A program made the translations under genes and the position numbers. Positions 23,232 through 31,188 of a DNA stretch of 38,542 bases are shown one piece after another; within the stretch, counting starts at the first letter, position 1; every line of letters begins with the position of its first letter. This DNA is from Fidelibacterota bacterium (lineage in GTDB: Bacteria; Fidelibacterota; UBA2242). The stretch spans positions 1 through 38,542 of the forward strand of contig JADHYC010000019.1 of NCBI GenBank assembly GCA_016782645.1, given 5' to 3'. The notes under the pieces were generated by a model that was given only the letters and a program-made list of their open reading frames with translations, made no database searches and was not told the origin of the DNA.

Positions 23232-26174
23232 ATGAAAAAGAGTTATAATTCAATTTATCTTAAATTGTTCTTACTATTTTTAATTATTTCTCTTTGCACT
23301 TTCATTGCTTGTACACGAACAACAAAAGTTACAAGTGGTAAGTACAGTTATGAAACCGTTAAAAACGATCCGTTAAAAGCAAGGATTTATAAACTTAATA
23401 ACGGTTTGACTGTTTATTTGACTGTATATAAGGATGCCCCGAGAATACAAACTGCTATTCCTATAAAGGTAGGCAGCAAATACGATCCTTCGGATAATAC
23501 TGGAATGGCACATTATCTTGAGCATTTACTATTTAAAGGAAGCGATGAATTTGGCACCAAAGATTGGGAAAAGGAAAAAGTGGAAATAGATAAAATAATT
23601 GATCTTTTCGAAGTTTATCGTCAAACGATAGATTCGCTAAAGCGAATTGCTATTTATCATAAGATTGATAGTATCTCCAGCATTGCTTCCTCATACGCAA
23701 TTGCAAATGAATATGCTAAAATGTTGAACTCAACTGGCGCATTAGGAACCAATGCTTTTACTTCTGTTGAGCAAACCGTATATATCAATGATATTCCAAC
23801 CAATCAATTCGAAAAATGGCTTTCCATTGAATACGAGAGATTAAAAGATCCAGTCATGAGGCTTTTCCACACAGAATTAGAAGTTGTTTATGAGGAAAAA
23901 AATAGAAGCCTTGATAACGATTGGAGCAAGGTTTATGAATCTTTAAATGCCGGTTTGTTTCAGAAGCACCCCTATGGCACCCAAACGGTACTCGGAAAAG
24001 TTGAGCATTTAAAAAATCCATCAATGAAATCGGTTATCGAATATTACAATACCTATTATGTACCCAATAACATGGCAATATGTCTCTCCGGTGATTTCGA
24101 TCCAGACTCAATCATCCAAATTATTGATGCAACATTCGGACAACTAACCGCTAAGGATATTCCTTCCTATTCTCCACCAATAGAAGATCCGATTTCAGAA
24201 CGAATTATCAAAGAGGTTTGGGGACCAGACGCAGAAAGTGTTTCACTAGCACTCAGGTTTCCCGGGGCTTCATCGAAAGAAACTGATCTTTTAATAATGA
24301 CTGATATGATCTTGATGAACAGTACCGCTGGTTTGATTGATCTAAACCTGAATCAAAAACAAAAGGTGATCGATGCCTATTCATACCCAAGAATAATGAA
24401 AGATTACTCTTATCATGGTTTGGGAGCCAGAGCCAGAGAAGGTCAAAAACTTGAGGAAGTAGCAGAATTGCTCATTGGGCAAATTGAGCTAGTAAAGAAA
24501 GGTGAGTTCCCAGATTGGCTGCCCAAGGCTGTAGTAGCCGATTTAAAGTTAAATAGAATTCGAAGTTATGAAAATAACTGGCCTCGCGCTTTTGCCTTCG
24601 TACAAGCATTCACAATGGATGTACCCTGGGAACGTTCTGTCCGTGAATTAGACCGTCTTAGTAAGATCACGAAACAGGATATTATTGATTTTGCCAGAAA
24701 GAACTATAGTGATAACTATGTCGTAGTCTACAAGAGAACCGGTGAAGATAAAAAGGTTAAAAAAGTAAAAAAACCTAAGATTACACCTATAGAACTTAAT
24801 AGAACAGACCAGTCTGATTTTGTAACAAATATTTTGAAGATGAAAGTGGAGGATATTCAACCGGTATTCTTGGATTTTGAAAAAGATATCAAGCATTTTG
24901 CTATTAAAAATAAACTCCCGGTTTACTATAAGAAAAATACAGAAAACAATCTATTCAATCTGTACTATATTCTAGATATGGGGACAGATCATAATAAAAA
25001 AATAGGTGTCGCTCTGGATTATCTGGAATATCTAGGCACTTTAAAATATTCCCCCGAAGAAGTGAAACAGGAATTTTATAAAATAGGCTGTTCATTTAAT
25101 GTACATAAATCGAGAGATCGGGTATGGGTCAGTTTATCGGGATTGACTGAGAACTTTATGCAGGGGCTTAAACTTTTCGAACATCTTTTAGCAAATGCTC
25201 AACCAAATCCCGAGGCACTAGATAATTTAGTAAAAGACATTCTTAAGAAACGAGCCGATGATAAACTATCAAAATGGCGTATTGGTGGAGCAATGAGATA
25301 TTATGGAAAATATGGAACCCAATCTCCTTTCACCAATATTTTAAATGAAAAAGAATTAAATAATTTGCATCCGAAAGAACTGATTGACATAATTAAACAG
25401 ATCAACGGGTATGAGCACCGTGTGCTCTATTATGGTCCTAATGACAAAGGCACTTTAATTTCCTCTTTAAATCAGTACCACAATTTCCCAAAAGAATTAA
25501 AACCAATTCCTGAACCTACAACATACAGTGAATTACCTACTAATGAAAATAAAGTATATATAGTTGATTATGATATGAAGCAAGTGGAAATTCAGATGCT
25601 TTCAAAAAGTGAACCTTTTAACAAAGACAATCTTCCAATTCGATCTCTATTCAATGAATATTATGGAGGCAGTATGTCTTCAGTTGTATTTCAGTCCATG
25701 CGCGAATCTAAAGCACTTGCCTATTCAGTTTATGCCGCCTATCTGAATCCGCCCAACAAAGAGGAATCACATTACATCTCCTCATATATCGGCACACAAG
25801 CGGATAAATTACCAGAAGCAATGGCGGGATTTTTTGACCTCCTGACGAACATGCCAGAATCGGATAAATCTTTTACAGCCTCGAAAGATGCTATAATTAA
25901 TAGAATAAAACCCGAGCGAATCACAAAGACAGACATCTTAATGAGATATGAAAGAGCAAGAAAATTTGGATATGATCATGACGTTAGAAAAGACCTCTAT
26001 AATGATATTCCAAAATTTAAAATTGAAGATATAAAGACATTTTTCGAAAAATACATCAAAAATAAACAATACACGATCCTCGTTCTTGGTGATGTTAAAA
26101 AACTGGATACCAGAGAGCTTTCTAAATATGGAAAAATTAATTTCCTGACACTGGAAGATATTTTTGGCTACTAA
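23232..26174 (+). CDS. M16-family zinc metalloprotease, predicted lipoprotein
   Basis: The 980-residue protein starts after AACAGGAGG. Residues 1-27 form a lipoprotein signal (hydrophobic core, then TFIAC with C27). The inverted zinc motif HYLEH is at 94-98, and the third ligand is expected in the ELEVVYEEKNR segment about 120 residues later. The length fits a two-repeat pitrilysin/insulinase-like chain: an active N-terminal half and an inactive C-terminal half that closes the chamber. It probably degrades peptides at the periplasmic face. It stands alone under its own promoter and is not obviously linked to the nuclease island. Confidence 0.9.
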   Translation: MKKSYNSIYLKLFLLFLIISLCTFIACTRTTKVTSGKYSYETVKNDPLKARIYKLNNGLTVYLTVYKDAPRIQTAIPIKVGSKYDPSDNTGMAHYLEHLLFKGSDEFGTKDWEKEKVEIDKIIDLFEVYRQTIDSLKRIAIYHKIDSISSIASSYAIANEYAKMLNSTGALGTNAFTSVEQTVYINDIPTNQFEKWLSIEYERLKDPVMRLFHTELEVVYEEKNRSLDNDWSKVYESLNAGLFQKHPYGTQTVLGKVEHLKNPSMKSVIEYYNTYYVPNNMAICLSGDFDPDSIIQIIDATFGQLTAKDIPSYSPPIEDPISERIIKEVWGPDAESVSLALRFPGASSKETDLLIMTDMILMNSTAGLIDLNLNQKQKVIDAYSYPRIMKDYSYHGLGARAREGQKLEEVAELLIGQIELVKKGEFPDWLPKAVVADLKLNRIRSYENNWPRAFAFVQAFTMDVPWERSVRELDRLSKITKQDIIDFARKNYSDNYVVVYKRTGEDKKVKKVKKPKITPIELNRTDQSDFVTNILKMKVEDIQPVFLDFEKDIKHFAIKNKLPVYYKKNTENNLFNLYYILDMGTDHNKKIGVALDYLEYLGTLKYSPEEVKQEFYKIGCSFNVHKSRDRVWVSLSGLTENFMQGLKLFEHLLANAQPNPEALDNLVKDILKKRADDKLSKWRIGGAMRYYGKYGTQSPFTNILNEKELNNLHPKELIDIIKQINGYEHRVLYYGPNDKGTLISSLNQYHNFPKELKPIPEPTTYSELPTNENKVYIVDYDMKQVEIQMLSKSEPFNKDNLPIRSLFNEYYGGSMSSVVFQSMRESKALAYSVYAAYLNPPNKEESHYISSYIGTQADKLPEAMAGFFDLLTNMPESDKSFTASKDAIINRIKPERITKTDILMRYERARKFGYDHDVRKDLYNDIPKFKIEDIKTFFEKYIKNKQYTILVLGDVKKLDTRELSKYGKINFLTLEDIFGY

Positions 26175-26616
26175 AGAAACAATTTGAACAGGGGTTATGT
26201 CATAAAACCAGTGTTAAGATATTCATTTTATCTATTAAAGAACCCGTTGGGGACAATTCTTAAAAATCATCGCAAATTTGAGGAGTCATCAAATTAAGAA
26301 ATCATTATTCCTTAACGCGGTGGTATCTTTAATTTTATTATCGTGTGAATGGAACAATTAAAAATACGCAGATAATGAAAAATGTAATTTTTTTTGAGAT
26401 ATCTCCCGAAGCCAAAAACAACTGGAACCATGTTATTTGAAGAGACAATATTAAAGAGGCGTTCGATACGTTCCTTTTCCGGTATAAAACTCTAAGATGA
26501 GGAACTATCTCAGATTCTCTTTGCTGCTCAGGGTATCACTGATCCAATCAGAGGATTCCGTGCTGCTACTTCGCCTACAGTTGATTAATAGAAACATTTT
26601 AAAACTCCGCTAAAAA
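26175..26616. other. Gene-poor stretch with decayed coding remnants
   Basis: No intact gene. One frame (26293-26361) encodes a lipoprotein-like signal peptide without a proper start. Another near 26500-26586 reads EELSQILFAAQGITDPIRGF before stopping, but upstream stops break it. The region looks like relic genes next to repeat B. Confidence 0.4.
26293..26361 (+). pseudogene. Lipoprotein signal-peptide remnant
   Basis: The frame IKKSLFLNAVVSLILLSC, then EWNN and stop, has the n-region, hydrophobic core and lipobox cysteine of a lipoprotein. The first codon is ATT and the frame ends after 22 codons. GAGGAG lies about 10 bases upstream. Confidence 0.3.
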
Positions 26617-26814
26617 CTAGTGGAATCTGTATTGACGCGAGCGCCTTAAGACCGGTTTACGGAGATAATAAACAAATTAGAGGTTAAGGTATAGAATATC
26701 TTGAGCTTGTTGTGCAGAGAGCAGATTTGAGCGGTTTAAGATTCATTTTACCCGCAATTGTTACCTGTCATTGATTGGTCTAAAACTGCTTTACATGAAG
26801 AAAGAATAGAGGGA
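26617..26814. repeat. ~198-bp imperfect direct repeat, copy B
   Basis: This stretch matches 14742-14938 in the same orientation. Both edges are sharp by eye: unrelated sequence lies before CTAGTGGAATCTGTATT and after GAATAGAGGGA. It lies between the relic region and the tRNA genes. Confidence 0.85.
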
Positions 26815-27105
26815 GTGTTATTTTTAAATCAATTCTTCAAATGACCACTGTAGTTATCAATTAGTTACAATAACACCACCCTTGATTTTCAGGGGGTGAT
26901 TAACATCGAGAATTTTTATTGAAAATTATTCCTTTGGGGGTGGGTATATTTTTGTTATTAAAAGGAATTGATATTAAAAATCCGTATACGTCGTATACGC
27001 GTCACTCCTGACTATCTATGACGGGAAAATGATACCCTTATTGGGTTTTTAATTAAGTGTCTATTGGATTTGTAATTTTACGTTTCTCGACGGGAGAAAC
27101 ACTTG
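26815..27105. repeat. Intergenic DNA with a GTATACG palindrome
   Basis: No gene. CGTATACG (26983-26990), T, CGTATACG (26992-26999) form a 17-base palindrome that is also a tandem repeat and could be an operator. A CCACCC...GGGGGTG hairpin lies near 26875-26902. Confidence 0.4.
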
Positions 27106-27178
27106 TACCCCGAGCAGGACTCGAACCTGCAACCCTCTGCTTAGAAGGCAGATGCTCTATCCTTTGAGCTATCGGGGC
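27106..27178 (-). tRNA. tRNA-Arg(UCU)
   Basis: On the minus strand a full cloverleaf reads GCCCCGA acceptor, D arm GCTC...GAGC, anticodon stem TCTGC/GCAGA around loop CTTCTAA (anticodon TCT), T arm GCAGGTTCGAGTCCTGC, acceptor TCGGGGT and discriminator A. The first pair is a G-U wobble. CCA is not encoded. Confidence 0.93.
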
Positions 27179-27251
27179 ATTAAAACTTAGATTATCGAGA
27201 TGATTCTGATAATTCAGTAGCACGGCGATAATATCGTCAAAAATCTGGATG

Positions 27252-27326
27252 TCGGGGTGGCAGGATTCGAACCTGCGACTTCCTGCTCCCAAAGCAGGCG
27301 CGCTAACCGGGCTGCGCTACACCCCG
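27252..27326 (-). tRNA. tRNA-Pro(UGG)
   Basis: The minus strand reads acceptor CGGGGTG, D arm, anticodon stem CCTGC/GCAGG with loop TTTGGGA (anticodon TGG), T arm GCAGGTTCGAATCCTGC, acceptor CACCCCG and discriminator A. The 26 bases of its 5' end are duplicated 112 bp away at 27413-27438. Confidence 0.93.
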
Positions 27327-27387
27327 AAAACATCAGTTTTAAAATAATTGGTGTGTTTAGCGACCGGATTTACCAATGGATGGATAT

Positions 27388-27438
27388 GCGACTTTCCCGC
27401 CCTGGCGGGACTCGCTAACCGGGCTGCGCTACACCCCG
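27388..27438 (-). pseudogene. Decayed tRNA-Pro copy with replaced anticodon arm
   Basis: The 26 bases at 27413-27438 are identical to the 5' end of the tRNA-Pro gene, and GCGACTT also matches beyond the anticodon arm. The anticodon stem-loop itself is replaced by CCCGCCCTGGCGGG, a short palindrome. The T arm and 3' acceptor are missing. Confidence 0.7.
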
Positions 27439-27633
27439 TTTTCGTGTAAAATCTTTTTATCAAACAACATTTTTCAATGAAACCCACGACTTTCCCGGTA
27501 AGAATCGGAGGGTTGCCTGCCCGACTTGTCAGGCGGATACCACATCACATACGAATAATTCACCTTTCTGAAAGCGTGCAAAGTTATTTTACCATAGAGA
27601 TAAAGTCAAGTCTAAAAAGAGACGCTGCTTGAG
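27439..27633. other. Gene-free stretch before the sigma-factor promoter
   Basis: No gene. It contains another ACGACTTTCCC word like that in the tRNA-Pro remnant, and a GCCTGCCCGACTTGTCAGGC inverted repeat (about 27514-27533), probably members of dispersed palindromic repeats. Confidence 0.4.
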
Positions 27634-27662
27634 TTGACAAAATTAGTAAAATAGCGTATCTT
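27634..27662 (+). promoter_or_regulatory. Sigma-70 promoter for the sigma-factor gene
   Basis: TTGACA (27634-27639), 17-base spacer, TATCTT (27657-27662), about 36 bases before the predicted ATG. Confidence 0.6.
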
Positions 27663-27704
27663 AAATTGCTGTATGTTGAATGGGAAATTAAATAAGCTGA
27701 ATGC

Positions 27705-28562
27705 ATGAATATAAAAGCCATGAGAGCGTCTTCAGATTCAAACAGAGCATTAAGTAAATATTTGGAAGAGATCGGGAAGTATAATCCTTTATCTCCCGAT
27801 GATGAAATTGAACTTGCCCGGCGGGTTCACAAGGGTGAACACGCAGCCCTGAAAAAATTAACCGAATCGAATTTGCGGTTTGTAGTAAGCGTTGCAAAGG
27901 ATTATCAGGGTCGGGGATTACCTCTCACAGATCTGATTAATGAGGGGAATCTGGGATTAATAAAAGCCGCTGAACGCTTTGATGAAACCAGAGGATTCAA
28001 GTTTATTTCTTACGCGGTCTGGTGGATTCGCCAATCAATCCTTCGAGCGTTGGCAGAACATTCCAGAATTGTCCGTTTGCCGTTAAACCGGGTTGGTACT
28101 ATCGGCAAAATTACCAAAGAAGCAGAGGTTCTGGAACAGCAGTATGAAAGGTCGCCCCGTCAGGATGAAATTGCCAGTGGACTCGACATGCAGTCAGCAG
28201 AAGTTACTGACGCTATCCGTATTTCCAGGCGGCATCATTCTCTTAACACTCCCTTTCGGGATGGCGAGAAAAACTCCCTGATTGATGTGATTCGGGATGA
28301 GGGACAACCCCTGCCGGAATTTTCCCTTATGGGAGAATCTCTGAAACAGGAAATCAGAGACACCTTAAGTACTCTGAAGGAACGGGAACGCGATGTTATT
28401 AAAATGTATTTCGGGATAGATCGCGAACATGCATTAACACTTAACGAAATAGGAGAAATATTCAGTCTTACACGGGAACGTGTTCGACAGATCAAGGAAA
28501 AAGCAATTCGCCGTTTGCAACATAAATCCCGTAGTAATGAATTGCGGGCATATTTGGGATAA
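27705..28562 (+). CDS. rpoD: RpoD-like sigma-70 factor
   Basis: The 285-residue protein has region 1.2 ([19 protein letters not shown]), region 2 ([39 protein letters not shown]), region 3 ([20 protein letters not shown]) and region 4 ([28 protein letters not shown]). It lacks the long acidic region 1.1, as in the primary sigma factors of the FCB group, and directs RNA polymerase to -35/-10 promoters. Starts at 27705 and 27720 are both possible, and no clear ribosome site is seen. It could be the primary or a closely related group 2 factor. Confidence 0.88.
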   Translation: MNIKAMRASSDSNRALSKYLEEIGKYNPLSPDDEIELARRVHKGEHAALKKLTESNLRFVVSVAKDYQGRGLPLTDLINEGNLGLIKAAERFDETRGFKFISYAVWWIRQSILRALAEHSRIVRLPLNRVGTIGKITKEAEVLEQQYERSPRQDEIASGLDMQSAEVTDAIRISRRHHSLNTPFRDGEKNSLIDVIRDEGQPLPEFSLMGESLKQEIRDTLSTLKERERDVIKMYFGIDREHALTLNEIGEIFSLTRERVRQIKEKAIRRLQHKSRSNELRAYLG

Positions 28563-28742
28563 TGACGAATAGATTCCAATAAGAATATCTATGATTCAGG
28601 TAAATGTCATACACAACCTGGTGCGGAAACACAGATAAAACGGCGCAGGTATTGCTGATGATTAATTAGCAGAGTTAATTGAAAAGACAATCATTGCTCC
28701 ACCTTGATTCTATCGGGTGGGTTTAAATTTATTGAGGAATAT

Positions 28743-30098
28743 ATGTTAATAGAAAGCTTATCAGGAGTCAGAGGTCGTGATACTGATCTCAATGAAGAGG
28801 TCGTAACATCTTATGCATATGCGTTTGCTGAATTTACCGACAGAGATAAAATTCTTGTAGGACGAGATACACGGCAGAATGGACAGTACATAAAATCTAT
28901 TTTAATTGAAGCATTAATAAATGCGGGTAAAACGGTGGTTGATCTTGGGATCTGTCCAACTCCGACTGTCCAACATGCTGTTGAACACCATCAGGCTGCT
29001 GGGGGGATAGTCATCACTGCCAGTCACAATCCGCTGCCCTGGAATGGACTGAAATTTATTGGATCCGATGGAATTTTTCTGGATGCCGATGAAATGTTGC
29101 AATTGAAAAACAGACGGATAGAGATTGGCGGAACCTATCAAGAGTATGAAAAACAAAAGGGCTCGGCTCATTTATACGATTCCGCTGTTGATGATCACAT
29201 TCAATCGGTATTGAATATCCACTATATTGATCCCTCTACAATACGGAAAGCCGGGTTTAAAGTGGTTGTAGATGCTGTCAATGGCGCTGCTTATAGAGCG
29301 GTTCCCGATCTGTTGACCAAATTAGGCTGCGATGTAATTCGTATAAATTGTCACTATGATAAACCTTTTCCCAGAAACCCTGAACCATTGCCGGAAAACC
29401 TGACGGAATTGAATCAAACGGTTCTTGAACATCAGGCGCATATCGGTCTGGCAATCGATCCCGACGGTGACCGATTGGCTATTGTATCGGATCTTGGCAA
29501 ACCGATTTCGGAAGAATATACTCTCGTTCTGGCGGAATACCTGGTTTTGTCGAAAACGAAGCGAGTCGAAAAGAAGGTCGTGACTAATCTTTCAACTACA
29601 TTGGCGATCGATGATATAGCCAGGAAATTTGACGCTACTGTTATCCGGACACCTGTCGGAGAGATCAATGTTGCCAAGAAGATGCGCGAAGTAGATGCCT
29701 GTATCGGCGGTGAAGGCAATGGCGGCGTATTACTGCCGGAAGCTCATTTGGGACGTGATTCATTGGTTGCGTCGGTATTGGTGCTTCAACTTTTAGCGGA
29801 ACAGGGCAAACCTCTATCAGATCTGATGAATGAGTTGCCGCGCTATACCATGATAAAAAAGAAAGTCCCTCGAGGAAATCTGGAATTAAATGAATTGATC
29901 GATGATCTTAAACAATTGAAACAACCTGAAGAACTGGATTCGCAGGACGGGATCAAATTTATCTGGAGAGATCGCTGGGTTCATATGCGTCCGTCTAATA
30001 CTGAGCCGATTATCCGGATCTATGCGGAAGCGACCACAAAAGAAGCCGCCGAAGAAGCTGTAGCGCCGTTTGTGAAATTCTTTAAAAACAATTCATAG
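28743..30098 (+). CDS. Alpha-D-phosphohexomutase (GlmM/phosphomannomutase-like)
   Basis: The start is ATG 28743 after TTGAGGAA, giving 451 residues. All four family motifs are present: the phosphoserine loop TASHNP (Ser94), the metal loop DPDGDR (239-244), the sugar loop GEGNGG (323-328) and the phosphate loop RPSNTEP near the end. It moves a phosphate between C1 and C6 (or C5) of a sugar. It may be the housekeeping GlmM. Because it precedes a deoxyribose-phosphate microcompartment operon, it could instead serve as a phosphopentomutase. The 108-base gap to the regulator contains that gene's own promoter, so cotranscription is not required. Confidence 0.85.
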   Translation: MLIESLSGVRGRDTDLNEEVVTSYAYAFAEFTDRDKILVGRDTRQNGQYIKSILIEALINAGKTVVDLGICPTPTVQHAVEHHQAAGGIVITASHNPLPWNGLKFIGSDGIFLDADEMLQLKNRRIEIGGTYQEYEKQKGSAHLYDSAVDDHIQSVLNIHYIDPSTIRKAGFKVVVDAVNGAAYRAVPDLLTKLGCDVIRINCHYDKPFPRNPEPLPENLTELNQTVLEHQAHIGLAIDPDGDRLAIVSDLGKPISEEYTLVLAEYLVLSKTKRVEKKVVTNLSTTLAIDDIARKFDATVIRTPVGEINVAKKMREVDACIGGEGNGGVLLPEAHLGRDSLVASVLVLQLLAEQGKPLSDLMNELPRYTMIKKKVPRGNLELNELIDDLKQLKQPEELDSQDGIKFIWRDRWVHMRPSNTEPIIRIYAEATTKEAAEEAVAPFVKFFKNNS

Positions 30099-30158
30099 AT
30101 AATTTTACATATTCTACACACAATTTTTTTAGCGGATAAACAGCAGGAAAAATTTTCC

Positions 30159-30187
30159 TTGACAAAGGGTTTAGCATTTCTTATATT
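30159..30187 (+). promoter_or_regulatory. Sigma-70 promoter of the microcompartment operon
   Basis: TTGACA (30159-30164), exact 17-base spacer, TATATT (30182-30187). Just downstream the words GAACATGTG (30188-30196) and GAACAGATGTG (30209-30219) form a direct repeat that could be the regulator's operator. Confidence 0.7.
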
Positions 30188-30206
30188 GAACATGTGTTAA
30201 GTAAGT

Positions 30207-31175
30207 ATGAACAGATGTGCAGCAATGATCAATAAGCAAAACCAGACAGCTATCCTCGTTGAAGCTGCCCGGCTGTATTACGAGCATCATTTTAGTCAGC
30301 AGCAAATTGCTCTGAAACTTGGTATATCCAGACCCGGGGTTTCAAGGCTTTTAAAAAAAGCCCGCGACAATGAGATTGTAAGAATAAAAATAATTGATCC
30401 TACAGAGTACGGGACCAACCTGGAAAATAAAATAAAGCAAAAATTTAATCTCATAAAGGTTATTGTCGTACCGGCAGATGACGAAAATATAGGTATAATA
30501 AAAAAAAGGCTGGGTGCAGCTGCCGCAATGTTGCTCGATGAATTAGTAAACCCGGGAATGACCCTTGGAGTTTCCTGGGGAACAACAATGCAGGAAGTTG
30601 CGAAGCAAGTGAAGAACAGATCAGTAAAAAATATGATTGTCGTACAGTTAAATGGCGGTGTATCACGTGCTGAATATGATACCCATGCCAGTGAAGTTGC
30701 CCAGAAAATCGGGGAAGCCTATAGCGCCATTCCCTATCTCCTTCCTCTTCCCGCGATTGTTGATAGGGAAGACGTAAGAAGAGCGATAGTTTCAGATAAA
30801 AATATTGCCCATACTTTGCAAATTGCCCGGGAAGCCAAAGTTGCTATGTTCACGATTGGATCTTTTGGATATGATTCAGTACTGGTAAAATCCGATTATT
30901 TCGAAAAAGAAGAGGTGGATTCTTTAATAAAACGAGGCGCCGCTGGTGATATATGTTCACGAATAATCAATTATAACGGAGAAATTTGTTCTGAAGATTT
31001 GAATTTACGGACTATCGGGATTGAACTGTATGAATTACAGAAAAAAGAATATTCAATAGCTGTCGCAGGCGGAAAGGAAAAATTACCCGCTATCCAAGCC
31101 GCCTTAAATGGAAAGTTATTCAATGTTTTAGTGACCGATGAGTGGGTGGCAAACAAACTATTATCAGAAAATTAA
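30207..31175 (+). CDS. SorC/DeoR-type sugar-phosphate-responsive regulator
   Basis: The 322-residue protein has an N-terminal helix-turn-helix (FSQQQIALKLGISRPGVSRL), then the SorC effector domain (MTLGVSWGTTMQEVAKQVK; VVQLNGG; GDICSRIINYNGEICSEDLN; VAGGKEKLPAIQAAL). This is the family of Bacillus subtilis DeoR, which responds to deoxyribose 5-phosphate. As first gene of an operon with DeoC and RpiB activities, it probably senses a pentose phosphate and autoregulates the operon. The ATG at 30207 has a weak ribosome site. ATG 30225 is an alternative. Confidence 0.88.
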   Translation: MNRCAAMINKQNQTAILVEAARLYYEHHFSQQQIALKLGISRPGVSRLLKKARDNEIVRIKIIDPTEYGTNLENKIKQKFNLIKVIVVPADDENIGIIKKRLGAAAAMLLDELVNPGMTLGVSWGTTMQEVAKQVKNRSVKNMIVVQLNGGVSRAEYDTHASEVAQKIGEAYSAIPYLLPLPAIVDREDVRRAIVSDKNIAHTLQIAREAKVAMFTIGSFGYDSVLVKSDYFEKEEVDSLIKRGAAGDICSRIINYNGEICSEDLNLRTIGIELYELQKKEYSIAVAGGKEKLPAIQAALNGKLFNVLVTDEWVANKLLSEN

Positions 31176-31188
31176 AATTGAATTTATT

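Noticed and set aside
27053-27292. Minus-strand open frame of 79 codons
   Set aside because: It spans the tRNA-Arg gene and part of tRNA-Pro and has no protein-like features.
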